NCBI GenBank assembly: GCA_963727635.1
Contig: CAVSHP010000015.1
Coordinates: 496,001 to 560,000 of the forward strand
Length of the DNA: 64,000 nt
Source of the DNA: SZUA-36 sp963727635
Lineage (GTDB): Bacteria; Pseudomonadota; Gammaproteobacteria; Xanthomonadales; SZUA-36
Direction: 5' to 3'
Within the stretch, counting starts at the first letter, position 1, and each line of letters opens with the position of its first letter. Below are positions 26,337 to 35,652 of the stretch, one piece after another. The position numbers and the translations under genes are program-made. The notes under the pieces were generated by a model, which worked only from the letters and a program-made list of their open reading frames with translations, did not search any database and was not told the DNA's origin.

Positions 26337-28713
26337 ATGCTGTTCAGTGTTAACTGGTTGAAAAAATGGGTGGACATCGATCTGCCCGTCGATGAACTTG
26401 CGGGAAGGCTCACGGCTTCCGGTCTGGAAGTCGACACCGTAGAGGCCGTTGCGGCGCCTTTTTCGGGTGTGGTCGTTGCTGAGATCAAGGAATGTGTGCA
26501 GCATCCCGATGCCGACAAGCTTAAGGCTGTGTTCGATAGATTTTGGTGGCCCGGAACCAGCCCAGGTCGTTTGCGGCGCACCGAACGCGCGTGCCGGTAT
26601 CAAGATTCCGCTGGCCACGGTTGGTGCCGTTATCGGCGATGATTTCAAAATTCGCAAGGCCAAACTGCGCGGCATTGAGTCATTTGGCATGGCCTGCTCG
26701 GCGCGTGAACTGGGTTTGTCAAACGATCATTCCGGCCTGCTGGAATTGCCCCTGGACGCTCCCGTGGGCATGGACCTGCGCGAATTTCTGGAACTTAATG
26801 ACCATGCCATCGAAGTCGAGCTTACCCCCAACCGTGCGGATTGCCTGAGCATACGCGGTCTGGCGCAGGACGTATCGGCCAGTTGCAATGTTGCGCTTAA
26901 GGTTCCATCGATAAACCCGGTCGAACCCGCTATTGCCGATTGCATTGAAGTCAGTCTGGAAGCACCGGAAGATTGCCCGCGTTATGTCGGCCGGATCATT
27001 CGCGGTATCGACCCGACTGCACCGACGCCCCTGTGGATGGTCGAGGCCCTGAGACGCAGTGGTATCCGCAGCATCAGCGCGACGGTCGATGCAACCAATT
27101 TCGTGTTGATGGAACTGGGTCAGCCCATGCATGCGTTCGATCTTGACCGCTTGAAGGGCAACATTCATGTGCGCCGTGGACGGCAGGGTGAAAACCTTGT
27201 GTTGCTCGACGGCAAGCAGGTGGATGTCGATGACAGCCTGCTGGCCATTTGTGACGAGGCCGGTCCCGTAGCGCTCGCCGGTATCATGGGTGGGCTGGAT
27301 TCCGGTGTGACCGAGTCAACAAAAAATATTTTGCTTGAAAGCGCCTATTTCAAACCCTCGACCATATCTGGCAAGGCACGTGACATGGGGCTGCATACGG
27401 ACGCCTCACACCGCTTTGAGCGAGGGGTTGACCCCCAGGGTCAGGTCAGGGCCATGGAGCGCATTACGGCGCTGCTGCTGGAGATTGCGGGCGGCACAGC
27501 CGGGCCATTGATCCACGCAAGCTCGGAGGCCTTCCTGCCCATACAGAATCGGGTCAGCCTGCGACACGCGCGTCTGAACCGCGTGCTGGGTATTGAACTG
27601 GATGCGGCCACGGTCAGCACGATTCTCAAGAATTTGCGTATGTCGCCCGAGTTTAATGATGGTGTATGGCAGGTGACCGCGCCTTCTGACCGTTTTGACA
27701 TCGCCATCGAAGAAGACCTGATCGAGGAAGTCGCGCGGATTTTTGGCTATGACAACATCCCGGCTGCACATCCTGCAGGTGAACTGGACCCGGGCATTGT
27801 CAGCGAAGGACTGGTATCACTGAACAGTGTACAGCAAGCCCTGTGCGCGGCAGGCTATACCGAGGCGATCAATTACAGTTTTACCAGCCGGAGTCTCCTC
27901 AGCCAGTTTTCCATGAATGAACACGTGTTGCCGTTGGCCAACGCGCTGACCTCAGACCTGGAAGTGATGCGCACCGCGCTGTTACCCGGTCTGATGGAGA
28001 CACTTGCACGCAATCTGCGTCGTCAGCAGGAGCGTGTGAGACTGTTCGAAACCGGAACGGTATTCAAACAAAACGGCTCGCTGACCGAATCACTGCATAT
28101 CGCCGCAGTTGCCTGTGGTGGTTTTGTCCCCGAGCAATGGGGCCATGCCAGCCGGACCATCGATTTCTACGATCTTAAAGGCGACCTGGAATTAATGCTG
28201 GCACTACGCGGCGGAAAAGACGAAGTCGAATTCCGCAATACGGATCTGCCATGGTTACATCCCGGGCAGGCCGCGGCCGTTTCCATTGCCGGCACCGATA
28301 TCGGCTGGGCCGGATGTGTGCATCCGTCGATTCTGAAACAAATGGAACTCAAGGGTCCGGTGATGGCCTTTGAACTCGACCTTAATATACTTTCAAAACG
28401 CGAAATACCATGCACGAAAGAAATTTCGCGTTATCCGTCCATCCGGCGGGATTTGGCGTTCTTTGTACCTGAAAAAATAAGTTTCGATGAAATACGCCGG
28501 AATGTAATTGATTTATCAGGTGATTTACTTATAAATTTGGTATTATTCGATTTGTATTCAGGCCATAATGTTGAAAAAGGTTATAAAAGTTTAGCTATTG
28601 GCTTGATTTTACAGAATGTTTCTTGCACTCTTACAGATGAAGTCGTTGATTCATTGATCCGGAACGTCGTTCAGGGTCTGGAACAGCGACTGAACGCTCA
28701 GCTTAGAGGTTAA
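26337..28713 (+). CDS. pheT: Phenylalanine-tRNA ligase beta subunit, with one frame break
   Basis: PheT binds tRNA-Phe and edits mischarged tyrosine. The ATG at 26337 follows GAGGA. The first frame, MLFSVNWLKKWVDIDLPVDELAGRLTASGLEVDTVE ... CVQHPDADKLKA, breaks near 26528 because of one extra base. The next frame continues IDFGGPEPAQVVCGAPNARAGIKIP and then PheT to the end: TPNRADCLSIRGLAQDVS, APTPLWMVEALRRSGIRSI, the B5 domain, the core EISRYPSIRRDLAFFV, and the tRNA-binding C-terminus GYKSLAIGLILQN. Repaired length is about 792 residues (E. coli 795). It overlaps the ihfA start by one base. Confidence 0.94.
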
Positions 28714-29015
28714 TGATGTCACTCACTAAGGCAGATATCGCAGATCGCCTGTTCAACGAAGTTGGATTGAACAAGCGTGAAGCAAAAGAATTCGTAGATG
28801 CGTTTTTTGAAATAGTCCGGGTAGCACTGGAAAATGGAGAAAACGTAAAACTATCAGGGTTTGGTAACTTTCAGCTGCGCGGAAAAAACGAACGTCCGGG
28901 AAGAAATCCAAAAACGGGGGAGGAGATTCCAATATCCGCCCGCCGTGTTGTGACATTCCGACCTGGCCAGAAGCTACGTGCAAGGGTCGAAGCTTATGTT
29001 AAACCCGGGGATTGA
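28713..29015 (+). CDS. ihfA: Integration host factor subunit alpha
   Basis: IHF-alpha pairs with IHF-beta to bend DNA sharply at specific sites. The 100-residue protein (MSLTKADIADRLFNEVGLNKREAKEFVDAFFEIVRVALENGE) has the DNA-binding arm KNERPGRNPKTGEEIPISARRVVTFRPGQKLRARVE. It starts within the pheT stop (TAATG), the arrangement found in E. coli, and overlaps the MerR-type regulator at its 3' end. Confidence 0.97.
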   Translation: MMSLTKADIADRLFNEVGLNKREAKEFVDAFFEIVRVALENGENVKLSGFGNFQLRGKNERPGRNPKTGEEIPISARRVVTFRPGQKLRARVEAYVKPGD

Positions 29016-29353
29016 CAAAGATTTACCAGCGATTCCGGCCAAACGTTATTTTACGATTGGCGAAGTAAGTGAGTTGTGCGGTGTCAAACCGCATGTACTG
29101 CGCTACTGGGAACAGGAATTTGAACAACTCAAACCTGTAAAACGACGTGGTAACCGGCGCTACTATCAACGTGGCGACGTTATCATGATTCGCCAGATAC
29201 GCAGTTTACTCTACGAACAGGGTTTCACCATCGGCGGCGCCCGTCAGCAACTCGAAGGCGACAGCGCGCATGGATGACGTCAGCCGCAGCCACCAGATCA
29301 TCCGCCAGGTGCGCATGGAACTGGAGCAGGTGCTGCAGGTTTTGAAACGCTGA
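28996..29353 (+). CDS. MerR-family transcriptional regulator, with one frame break
   Basis: A small MerR-type protein regularly follows ihfA in Gammaproteobacteria. From ATG 28996 it reads MLNPGIDKDLPAIPAKRYFTIGEVSELCGVKPHVLRYWEQEF, the winged-helix HTH, then RRGNRRYYQRGDVIMIRQIRSLLYEQGFTIGGARQQLEGD. The frame breaks near 29267; the next frame carries the dimerisation helix MDDVSRSHQIIRQVRMELEQVLQVLKR, ending at TGA 29351. No effector-binding domain is present. Its target is unknown. It overlaps ihfA by 20 bp. Confidence 0.88.
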
Positions 29354-29375
29354 GTTTCCATTATTTAAGATTTTG

Positions 29376-29401
29376 AAAAGCGCCCACGAGGCGCTTTTTT
29401 T
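29376..29401 (+). terminator. Rho-independent terminator ending the thrS-ihfA operon
   Basis: AAAAGCGCC (29376-29384) pairs with GGCGCTTTT (29390-29398), loop CACGA, with the stem running into seven T residues (29395-29401). It follows the MerR stop by 22 bp. Confidence 0.9.
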
Positions 29402-29431
29402 GCCATTCTAAAACGCGAGTCAAATTGTGTA

Positions 29432-30180
29432 CTAAAGCGGTCTTTCCGCTCTCCAGGGATAATAAAAATACAAAGCGGAAATTTCTGAATTTTCAATAAT
29501 TACCCTGAAATCGATGGTCATATCATTTGAAAAATACACCTGATAACGATAGATAAATGAAGAACTCCCATCGTTGCTCATCCACGCACTTTCAAGGTTG
29601 CTATATTGATAATCCCCATATTTGTTTCGTAGACTGGCAAGTGCGTTTCTGATCTTGTTAACGAACTCTGAACTGCGCATTGCCGGACGACAATTTGTGC
29701 TGAACTTATCAACATTAAGACTTGGATTTAGCAATTCACTAATATATGTTGTGCTTTGAATGACATTGGACTTTAGTGGATGTGGTTGCCGTTGTATCAA
29801 TTGATTTAAATTTTCACTGAAAACTAGGTCATCTTCCTTTTTAAGCAATTTAATAACGATCTGATTTAGAGACAGGACTGTCGGCGCTATTTAGGCAGTC
29901 AGATTTCGTGATGATATCCACTTTAATTTTTGACGCAGTTCGCTGTACCTGCAAATTTTCAGAGATTTGAAAATATCCGGCTTCTGCTTCTTTGTTTGGC
30001 ATGATTTTTTGTATACGGTGCGTATGCCTTTTTATACCGTCAAAAGTACTTTCGACACAAATATCTTCATCCGAACCTGCCAGTACATAACTCAGATTGA
30101 AACTGTCTCCGGCGAATACACGATCCTTACTCGCAGTAACCCGCATTATTTGATTGTCACCAATTACATTTTCTGTTGTG
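29432..30180 (-). pseudogene. Unrecognised coding remnant, possibly the C-terminal domain of the sulfatase-like gene
   Basis: Two minus-strand frames adjoin. One (about 30180 to 29860) reads VIGDNQIMRVTASKDRVFAGDSFNLSYVLAGSDEDICVESTFDG...RIQKIMPNKEAEAGYFQISENLQVQRTASKIKVDIITKSD. A one-base shift near 29868 joins it to LLKKEDDLVFSENLNQLIQRQ ... NKYGDYQYSNLESAWMSNDG ... FRVIIENSEISALYFYYPWRAERPL, ending at 29432. The first half looks like a beta-sandwich. A second break near 30180 would attach it to the sulfatase-like frame upstream. I do not recognise the domain. The DNA is clearly more AT-rich than flanking genes. Confidence 0.5.
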
Positions 30181-32102
30181 TATTTATTTTGAAAGGTAGT
30201 CTTGTTAGCAGGTAATTCTTAAGCCAGGTTATCGGCTTTTTTCTATAGGCCCAACTGTTGTATGTACGTGGCAATTCAGTTGTACTGATTTCATTGATTC
30301 TGTCTTGCAGTCGTTTTAGCAAAGTCCGATAGATTGCTTGGAACTGTGCGTTTTCAACTAGGTTGTAGGCTTCTCCAGGATCAGATGAAATATCAAAGAG
30401 TTCGTCTGGCTTGCGTTGATAATAATGGATTAACTTTAATCCCGTGTCGGCATCTATCAAGGCTGAACATTGAGCAGGGCTTAAGCACTCAAGAAAGATA
30501 TCACGTTTTGCAAATGGTCGAGCATGTCCACACCAGGGAAAAAATCATCGGGTCCATCGAATTCAATTGCCCAAGATACTGGGGACCACGTCTAATAAGC
30601 TCACTCTGGGAGTTATCTACCGATAATCTCACCTGCGTATGCATTATAAAAGGCACCTTAACACCCTCTTCATACAGGATATTTCCATGTCCCCACAGTC
30701 GGTGCTCTCGAAATGCCTCACCATGATCGCCTAAAATCACAAACAAGGTATTTTCGTACAGGCCAAGTTCCTTATATTGCTGAACAAGGTTCTTCAGGAA
30801 ATTGTCCTGATAATGAAGGCATTCAAATAAGCATTGTATTTTTTATCACTGGATATTTTTTCCATCCATAACGCTGATAGCGTCATAATGGAAATGTGGG
30901 GTAACAGTCAGATAGGTTACGAAAGGGTTATCATGTGTGTAAGCCAGTCTTTGCTGGCTGGAAGCATGATATTGTCTTCAAAGCCGAAATAGTTGGATTT
31001 TTCAAAATGGGTAGTATCAAAATTTTCCAATGGAAAGAACTCGGAAAATCCCATGTTTTCGACTAATTGTGCACGGTTCTCGAAATCCTCAGTTGCAGAT
31101 TGAAAAAAAGCTGATGTGTACCCTTGTCGCTTTAAAAGTGCGGTAAACAGGCCTGTTTAATGCCGTTTTCAAGGATTCAACAATAGCATTTCCGGCACGT
31201 GGAAAACGGCCACATAGTATCGAATAGATAGCCCTGGAAGTGTGTGGAGAAGTTGTGTAGGCGTGCTCCATTAGTAAGCTATTTTGAGCTAGTTCAGAGA
31301 AGTAAGGCGTAACCTCTGTATCAACATACGGTGCGACAGAATCCCGCCTGGTCGACTCAAGAATGACTATGGCGATATTTATTTTATTGTTCACAGACAC
31401 ACCGGTTCGTATTACTGAACCGCCGGTTGGCTTGTCAGCTCTGCTGGTGTTTGGTCCTGACTTGTTTTTGTGGTATCAAAATAGCTTAGGAGTAAATGAC
31501 TGGACGCGCCACGAAATTCCTCACGTGGGTAGCCGAATGAAGTGCTGAAAACCAACAGGCCGCTGTAGCCAAGAATAACACTGCGGCTATCCCGATACTG
31601 AGAAACCTAAACTGAGCGCCCTTGATTTTGTTTATCCACCTGAAGAAAAGGGCAGGCACTAGGATCAAATAACCAATGCTGTGAAAAAATAAAAAGTGGT
31701 GGATGCACTGACCTGCTGTTCAAGGGCCTTGAACACCATCTCACTTCGCTCAATTCCAAATAAAAGCAATGACCAATTCAGAATCAGTCCCGTCTGTTTG
31801 AATAACTCATGGGTCGTGAGTTCAATTGCGACCATGCAAACGGTTAGAAGGTATAGAACCAGAAAACCAAAAACAATCCAGAATCTATGACGAACTTATT
31901 CAGTCAGTGCGGACAGGATTGCTGTAAACAATAGGAAGACACTGACCTCTACCAGTACATACACCAGCGCAGATAAAATTGAATCCACACTGCCCAATGC
32001 CATGCCTCGCTGGATTTTCATCGCTGCAATAAGCAGAAAAAGCGGCAGGTATAATACTGCAAAACTACGGAGGCTTAAAGTTTGATTCGATTCTGGGCGC
32101 AT
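30164..32102 (-). pseudogene. Membrane sulfatase / phosphoglycerol-transferase-like protein, broken by several frame shifts
   Basis: Pieces in different frames form one recognisable protein read from 32102 downward. First come hydrophobic segments (SFAVLYLPLFLLIAAMKIQ, SALVYVLVEVSVFLLFTAILSA, then GIAAVLFLATAACWFSALHS). Next is the start of an alkaline-phosphatase-fold catalytic domain (INIAIVILESTRRDSVAPY, with the Thr nucleophile as in LtaS-like enzymes, and SPHTSRAIYSILCGRFPRAG). Metal-site FVILGDHGEAFREHRLWGHGNILYEEGVKVPFIMH (30660-30746) and C-terminal DELFDISSDPGEAYNLVEN follow. At least four breaks are needed, more than in the housekeeping genes. Confidence 0.75.
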
Positions 32103-32178
32103 ACGTCAGGATTGTAGAGCATAGTGGTTTAAGCGAATACATCCGGTCAGGCGCATTTTCACGAGCAGAAGAAAATCC

Positions 32179-32214
32179 CCTTTTCCCAACAGGCCTTTTC
32201 CCAACGGCCCTTTT
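32179..32214. repeat. Short imperfect tandem repeat CCTTTTCCCAAC
   Basis: CCCTTTTCCCAAC, CCTTTTCCCAAC and a partial CCCTTTTC follow one another between the end of the sulfatase-like gene and tRNA-Pro. It lies in the region where the tRNA promoter should be. Confidence 0.45.
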
Positions 32215-32263
32215 CATGTAACATGCCGCGGCCTTAAGGAGATTATCTCCCGGGGTTCAGTGT

Positions 32264-32340
32264 CGGGGCGTGGCGCAGTCTGGTAGCGCACTACAATGGG
32301 GTTGTAGGGGTCGAAGGTTCAAATCCTTTCGCCCCGACCA
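32264..32340 (+). tRNA. tRNA-Pro (GGG anticodon)
   Basis: Acceptor CGGGGCG pairs with CGCCCCG and ACCA is encoded at the end. D-arm GCGC/GCGC, anticodon stem CTACA/TGTAG with loop ATGGGGT giving anticodon GGG, T-arm GAAGG TTCAAAT CCTTT. U33 is present. C1-G72 is typical of bacterial tRNA-Pro. Confidence 0.95.
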
Positions 32341-32421
32341 ATAGATAAAGGGTCTATACCGGTGACATAGGTAACAGTTTATTCAGCCGGAATAAAGTGG
32401 AACCTATGTGTCGGGAAGCTC

Positions 32422-32452
32422 AAAAAAAACCGCCAAAATAGGCGGTTTTTTT
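32422..32452 (+). terminator. Rho-independent terminator after tRNA-Pro
   Basis: ACCGCC (32429-32434) pairs with GGCGGT (32441-32446) around AAAATA, with an upstream A8 tract facing a downstream T7 tract, so it can act in both directions. It lies about 80 bp after the tRNA. No gene is seen from 32341 to 32689. Confidence 0.85.
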
Positions 32453-32689
32453 ATAACATAAAGAAGACCAGTTTCCCGGCTTGCTTTTAAATGGTTTTTT
32501 TACGGCAATTGCCGTTCTTGGAAGCCATTGTCACGAGCTGCTAAGGGCAAGCGGCATCGAGCAATATGCGGCAGTCCCTGTTTTAATCGTCAGTTAAAAT
32601 TGATTGGTTCGTTATATAACCAGTGTCATAACTAAAAATGCTACAAGCGGGTGCTGGAAATGAAGAACAGGCAAACCCTGAGCAGAAAT

Positions 32690-33307
32690 TCAATGCCTGC
32701 ATAATATGCGATTGTTGTTTCGGCATAGCTCGTGTCGGTGCTCCAAGTCGCTGCCGGAGCCATCAGCATCAAGGCAAGGGCAGTCGTAGGTTGGCTCAGG
32801 GTTGTCTTCGACGCATTCACCAGAATCCAAGTCACATGACCAACCGTCACTACATGAGACCTCAGTCTCGTGGCACATACCATCTTCCTCAGCACAGAAT
32901 GAGACGTGGCAATTGTCAGAAGGGACGCACTCTATCTGTTTATTTTCACACCCGTCAATCATGTCACAGGAATCGTCTGTGCAGGACAAACCGTCCGAGC
33001 AATCGACCGGTTCAGGGGTGGTAGGGCAACCATTTTGAAAGCAATCACCCGTGTCATCTTTGGTGCAAGCATCCCCATCATCACATAGTACTGCGCATCC
33101 GGCTTCGCAGGCGCCAACAAGATCGCCATGAGCAAGATGGGCGGCAAGCGAGTTCTGACTGATTTTAATGGTATGGTAACTATCGGGATTGCCAAGTGGA
33201 ATATGGCAAACCTCAACCTTCGCGGAACCTGCAAATGCAGTCGAATAAAAGAGTAAAACGAAAAGTGCGGCGCACAGACGCGCGCCTATATTGCGAGTAG
33301 TAGACAT
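32690..33307 (-). CDS. Secreted cysteine-rich protein of unknown function
   Basis: The 205-residue product has a signal peptide (IGARLCAALFVLLFYSTAFA, cleavage likely before GSAKVEV). Residues 27-70 (VEVCHIPLGNPDSYHTIKISQNSLAAHLAHGDLVGAC) form a motif seen in many exported bacterial proteins (CH-PxGNP-H-I and AHLAHGD-xGxC). The rest holds irregular Cys repeats such as CDDGDACTKDD, CSDGLSCTDDSCD and CSDGWSCDLDSGECVED, rich in Asp, probably disulfide-linked and perhaps calcium-binding. No anchor or sorting motif is seen at the C-terminus. Function unknown. It has its own intergenic flanks; 33308-33712 holds no gene. Confidence 0.75.
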   Translation of the reverse strand: MSTTRNIGARLCAALFVLLFYSTAFAGSAKVEVCHIPLGNPDSYHTIKISQNSLAAHLAHGDLVGACEAGCAVLCDDGDACTKDDTGDCFQNGCPTTPEPVDCSDGLSCTDDSCDMIDGCENKQIECVPSDNCHVSFCAEEDGMCHETEVSCSDGWSCDLDSGECVEDNPEPTYDCPCLDADGSGSDLEHRHELCRNNNRILCRH

Positions 33308-33712
33308 GGTGGCCTCTCCTTGGTCTTGAATTGCGTCTCAAACCCCTTGGACGCTTGTTTCTTCCCTGGAAACAAGAGTATGCCATAGTGAAACTAAACT
33401 GCAAACTCCAAGTTCCGGTAATTACTGAATATTGGTGCTTTTTATTTATATTACTAAATATGGCAATTGTACAAATAATGGAGCAATAATTTACAGTGGT
33501 CAACTGATAGAATTGACAGTCGGGTTTTTCTGATAAAAGTAGTGAATTCTGACCGAAGCCGCGAGTCTTAGTATGAGCTACGGATTCCGTCTATTCCGGA
33601 TTGGTGCAATATGCAGAATAATCAACGATAATTGCCACATGACATCAGGAGATCGCTTGAATTTGAACAACTCCGCACCGATATGAATTGTTCAGTTCCA
33701 CGGACCTAAATT

Positions 33713-34708
33713 ATGAATCCATTCGAAAATGTATTACGCGAAATGCCGGATATCGCCAACCAGGAGCGTGCCTCAGTAGCCGGCAAGCTCGAGTGGGTCG
33801 GCATGAACGATATCGAGCTACCGGTGCGTATCGAAGATGACCAGGGCAACCTGATCCAGTCAACGGCCCGTGTCACTGCTTATGTCAATCTGAAGGATCC
33901 CGATGTACGCGGCATACACATGTCGCGCCTGTATTTACACCTCGACCAGGCATTTGGGGACCGGCCGTTGACACCGGCTACCCTGCGTCAGTTGCTGCGC
34001 TCATTTCTCGATTCACACGAAGGCCTGAGTGACCGCGCACTGGTCAGGGTTGATTTTGATTATGTTATCCGCCGCAAGGCGCTGGTCAGCGACAACGTCG
34101 GTTGGCGCCGCTACCCGGTATCCATGATCGGTATACTCGAAGGACAGGAATTCGCACTAGAAATGGGTCTGGAAGTACTTTACTCGAGTACCTGCCCCTG
34201 TTCAGCCGCCCTGGCACGTCAATTGATCCAGGAGCAATTCAGCAAGGATTTTGACCCGGAAAAGAAGCTTGATTTCGAAAAGGTGTATCAGTGGCTGGGA
34301 ACGGAAGAGGGCATCCTCGCCACACCACACAGCCAGCGCAGCGCCGCGGAACTGCGCATGCGTTTGACACCCACGTTCCAGATGTTCCCGATTATCGAAT
34401 TGATCGACGAGGTGGAAAACTCGCTGAAAACGCCGGTCCAGGCGACCGTCAAGCGCGAGGATGAGCAGGCATTTGCGCTGCTCAATGGTCGCAACCTGAT
34501 GTTTTGTGAAGATGCCGGCAGACGTATCCAGACAGCTTTGAACAAGGATGAACGCATCCTCGATTTCTGGGCGCGTTGCACACACTACGAGAGTCTGCAT
34601 CCGCACAACGCCGTTTCAGTCATCACCAAGGGTGTCAAGGGTGGTTATGTTGCGGGCGCGGGCGCACCGGTTCGCCTGGGGCATTCAGCCGGCCAGCTTC
34701 CGGGTTAA
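33713..34708 (+). CDS. folE2: GTP cyclohydrolase FolE2 (type IB)
   Basis: FolE2 converts GTP to 7,8-dihydroneopterin triphosphate for folate synthesis and can use metals other than zinc. The 331-residue protein contains the active-site STCPCSAALARQLIQEQ cysteine region, the YVNLKDPDVRGIHMSRLYLHLDQAF segment, RSAAELRMRLTP, and the late CTHYESLHPHNAVSVITKGV. It is somewhat longer at the C-terminus than usual, and its last 74 bases overlap the convergent CpeT-like gene, so the true end may be earlier or a late frame slip is possible. In several bacteria folE2 is Zur-regulated; I see no clear Zur box. Confidence 0.9.
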   Translation: MNPFENVLREMPDIANQERASVAGKLEWVGMNDIELPVRIEDDQGNLIQSTARVTAYVNLKDPDVRGIHMSRLYLHLDQAFGDRPLTPATLRQLLRSFLDSHEGLSDRALVRVDFDYVIRRKALVSDNVGWRRYPVSMIGILEGQEFALEMGLEVLYSSTCPCSAALARQLIQEQFSKDFDPEKKLDFEKVYQWLGTEEGILATPHSQRSAAELRMRLTPTFQMFPIIELIDEVENSLKTPVQATVKREDEQAFALLNGRNLMFCEDAGRRIQTALNKDERILDFWARCTHYESLHPHNAVSVITKGVKGGYVAGAGAPVRLGHSAGQLPG

Positions 34709-35645
34709 TAGGTTCAAGGTTGGTTTGAAACCAGTCCAGGTTTAGATTCAGACTTTCGGATTCGGGCTGGAACCATTTGTAGGCCTGGATTTGACCGTTT
34801 TTCAGGTTGATGACCGACAACTGGTAGTAGGGTAGTTGTCCATCGTAGCGATGCAGTCTCGCCAGTTGTAGAGCATAATCCATCAGGGCCATGTTCTGGT
34901 CGAACAGGTGGTTCACGCGACCATCATCCCGCACGTTAAAAACCTGGGACAATTGCCACGCGCCCGGTTTGTCCTGCTGCTCAACGCTTTCAGTACGGAT
35001 GCTCGCCCAACCCAAAAAGACGCGATGTTTTTGTAGTTCCAGCCGCGTGTCATCGCTTGCGCTCCGGTTTCCCGGACCCTGTACGCCGGTTTTGATGGTC
35101 ATCGTATCCCCGCCGATAGAGAGGCTACGGGTAATCCGAGTTTCACCCTGCAACGGATTCTCAAATACACAGGTGGCGGGATTGGTTTGACCTGCGAAGC
35201 GGTCCCCAGCACGGTTTAACGGTATGACACATCCAGGTAAAACGCGCTGCCATGCAATCGACAGGATCTCCTGCATGGGAAGTGAAAGTTCGTCTTCATC
35301 AAGATGCGTGAAATAGAATTCCGCCTGCCTGGTCTTGTTGTTGAATTTCAGCCAGTAAAGGTCATTGCTGAATGTATCCTGATCACGCAGTTCCTTTTCG
35401 AACAAAAATACCGGTTCACCCATGGTCTTAAGCTGACGGATTCTGATATCCGTGACTGCGTCGTCCCCGCTTTGTGCATAAATTTGGGCAAAGTTACTGT
35501 ATGTGCCCGGCAACAGGTTCTGCAGGATTTTTATATCACTTTCGGTCTCAGCGGATACCGGGGTATCCGGGGAATCGGGCCCTGTGGCGCAATTAACCAA
35601 TAGCGTTGTCAGGAATAATAGTGCCGGTTTGCGCGGGAATCTCAT
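34635..35645 (-). CDS. CpcT/CpeT-family lipoprotein
   Basis: From ATG 35645 the product starts MRFPRKPALLFLTTLLVNCATG, a lipoprotein signal with lipobox LLVNC. The body (LQNLLPGTYSNFAQIYAQSGDDAVTDIRIRQLKTM...PVFLFEKELRDQDTFSNDLYWLKFNN, AWQRVLPGCVIPLNRAGDRFAGQTNPATCVFENP) matches the CpcT/CpeT (DUF1001) fold. In cyanobacteria, members attach bilins to phycobiliproteins; non-photosynthetic bacteria carry relatives of unknown role, probably lipocalin-like ligand binders. About 336 residues, longer than cyanobacterial CpeT because of C-terminal additions. It lies 7 bp after the M23 peptidase stop. Confidence 0.78.
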   Translation of the reverse strand: MRFPRKPALLFLTTLLVNCATGPDSPDTPVSAETESDIKILQNLLPGTYSNFAQIYAQSGDDAVTDIRIRQLKTMGEPVFLFEKELRDQDTFSNDLYWLKFNNKTRQAEFYFTHLDEDELSLPMQEILSIAWQRVLPGCVIPLNRAGDRFAGQTNPATCVFENPLQGETRITRSLSIGGDTMTIKTGVQGPGNRSASDDTRLELQKHRVFLGWASIRTESVEQQDKPGAWQLSQVFNVRDDGRVNHLFDQNMALMDYALQLARLHRYDGQLPYYQLSVINLKNGQIQAYKWFQPESESLNLNLDWFQTNLEPINPEAGRLNAPGEPVRPRPQHNHP

Positions 35646-35652
35646 CCTGTTC

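Noticed and set aside
25611..26690. 359-codon minus-strand frame opposite pheS
   Set aside because: It lies opposite a clear pheS; no domain is visible.
32341..32420. Possible insertion-sequence end after tRNA-Pro (GGTGACATAGGTAACAG ... CCTATGTGTCGGG)
   Set aside because: The two ends share a short inverted CCTATGT-type match only, with no transposase and no flanking duplication; too weak to call.
33308..33712. Riboswitch or Zur box upstream of folE2
   Set aside because: No recognisable riboswitch core or Zur palindrome could be seen by eye.
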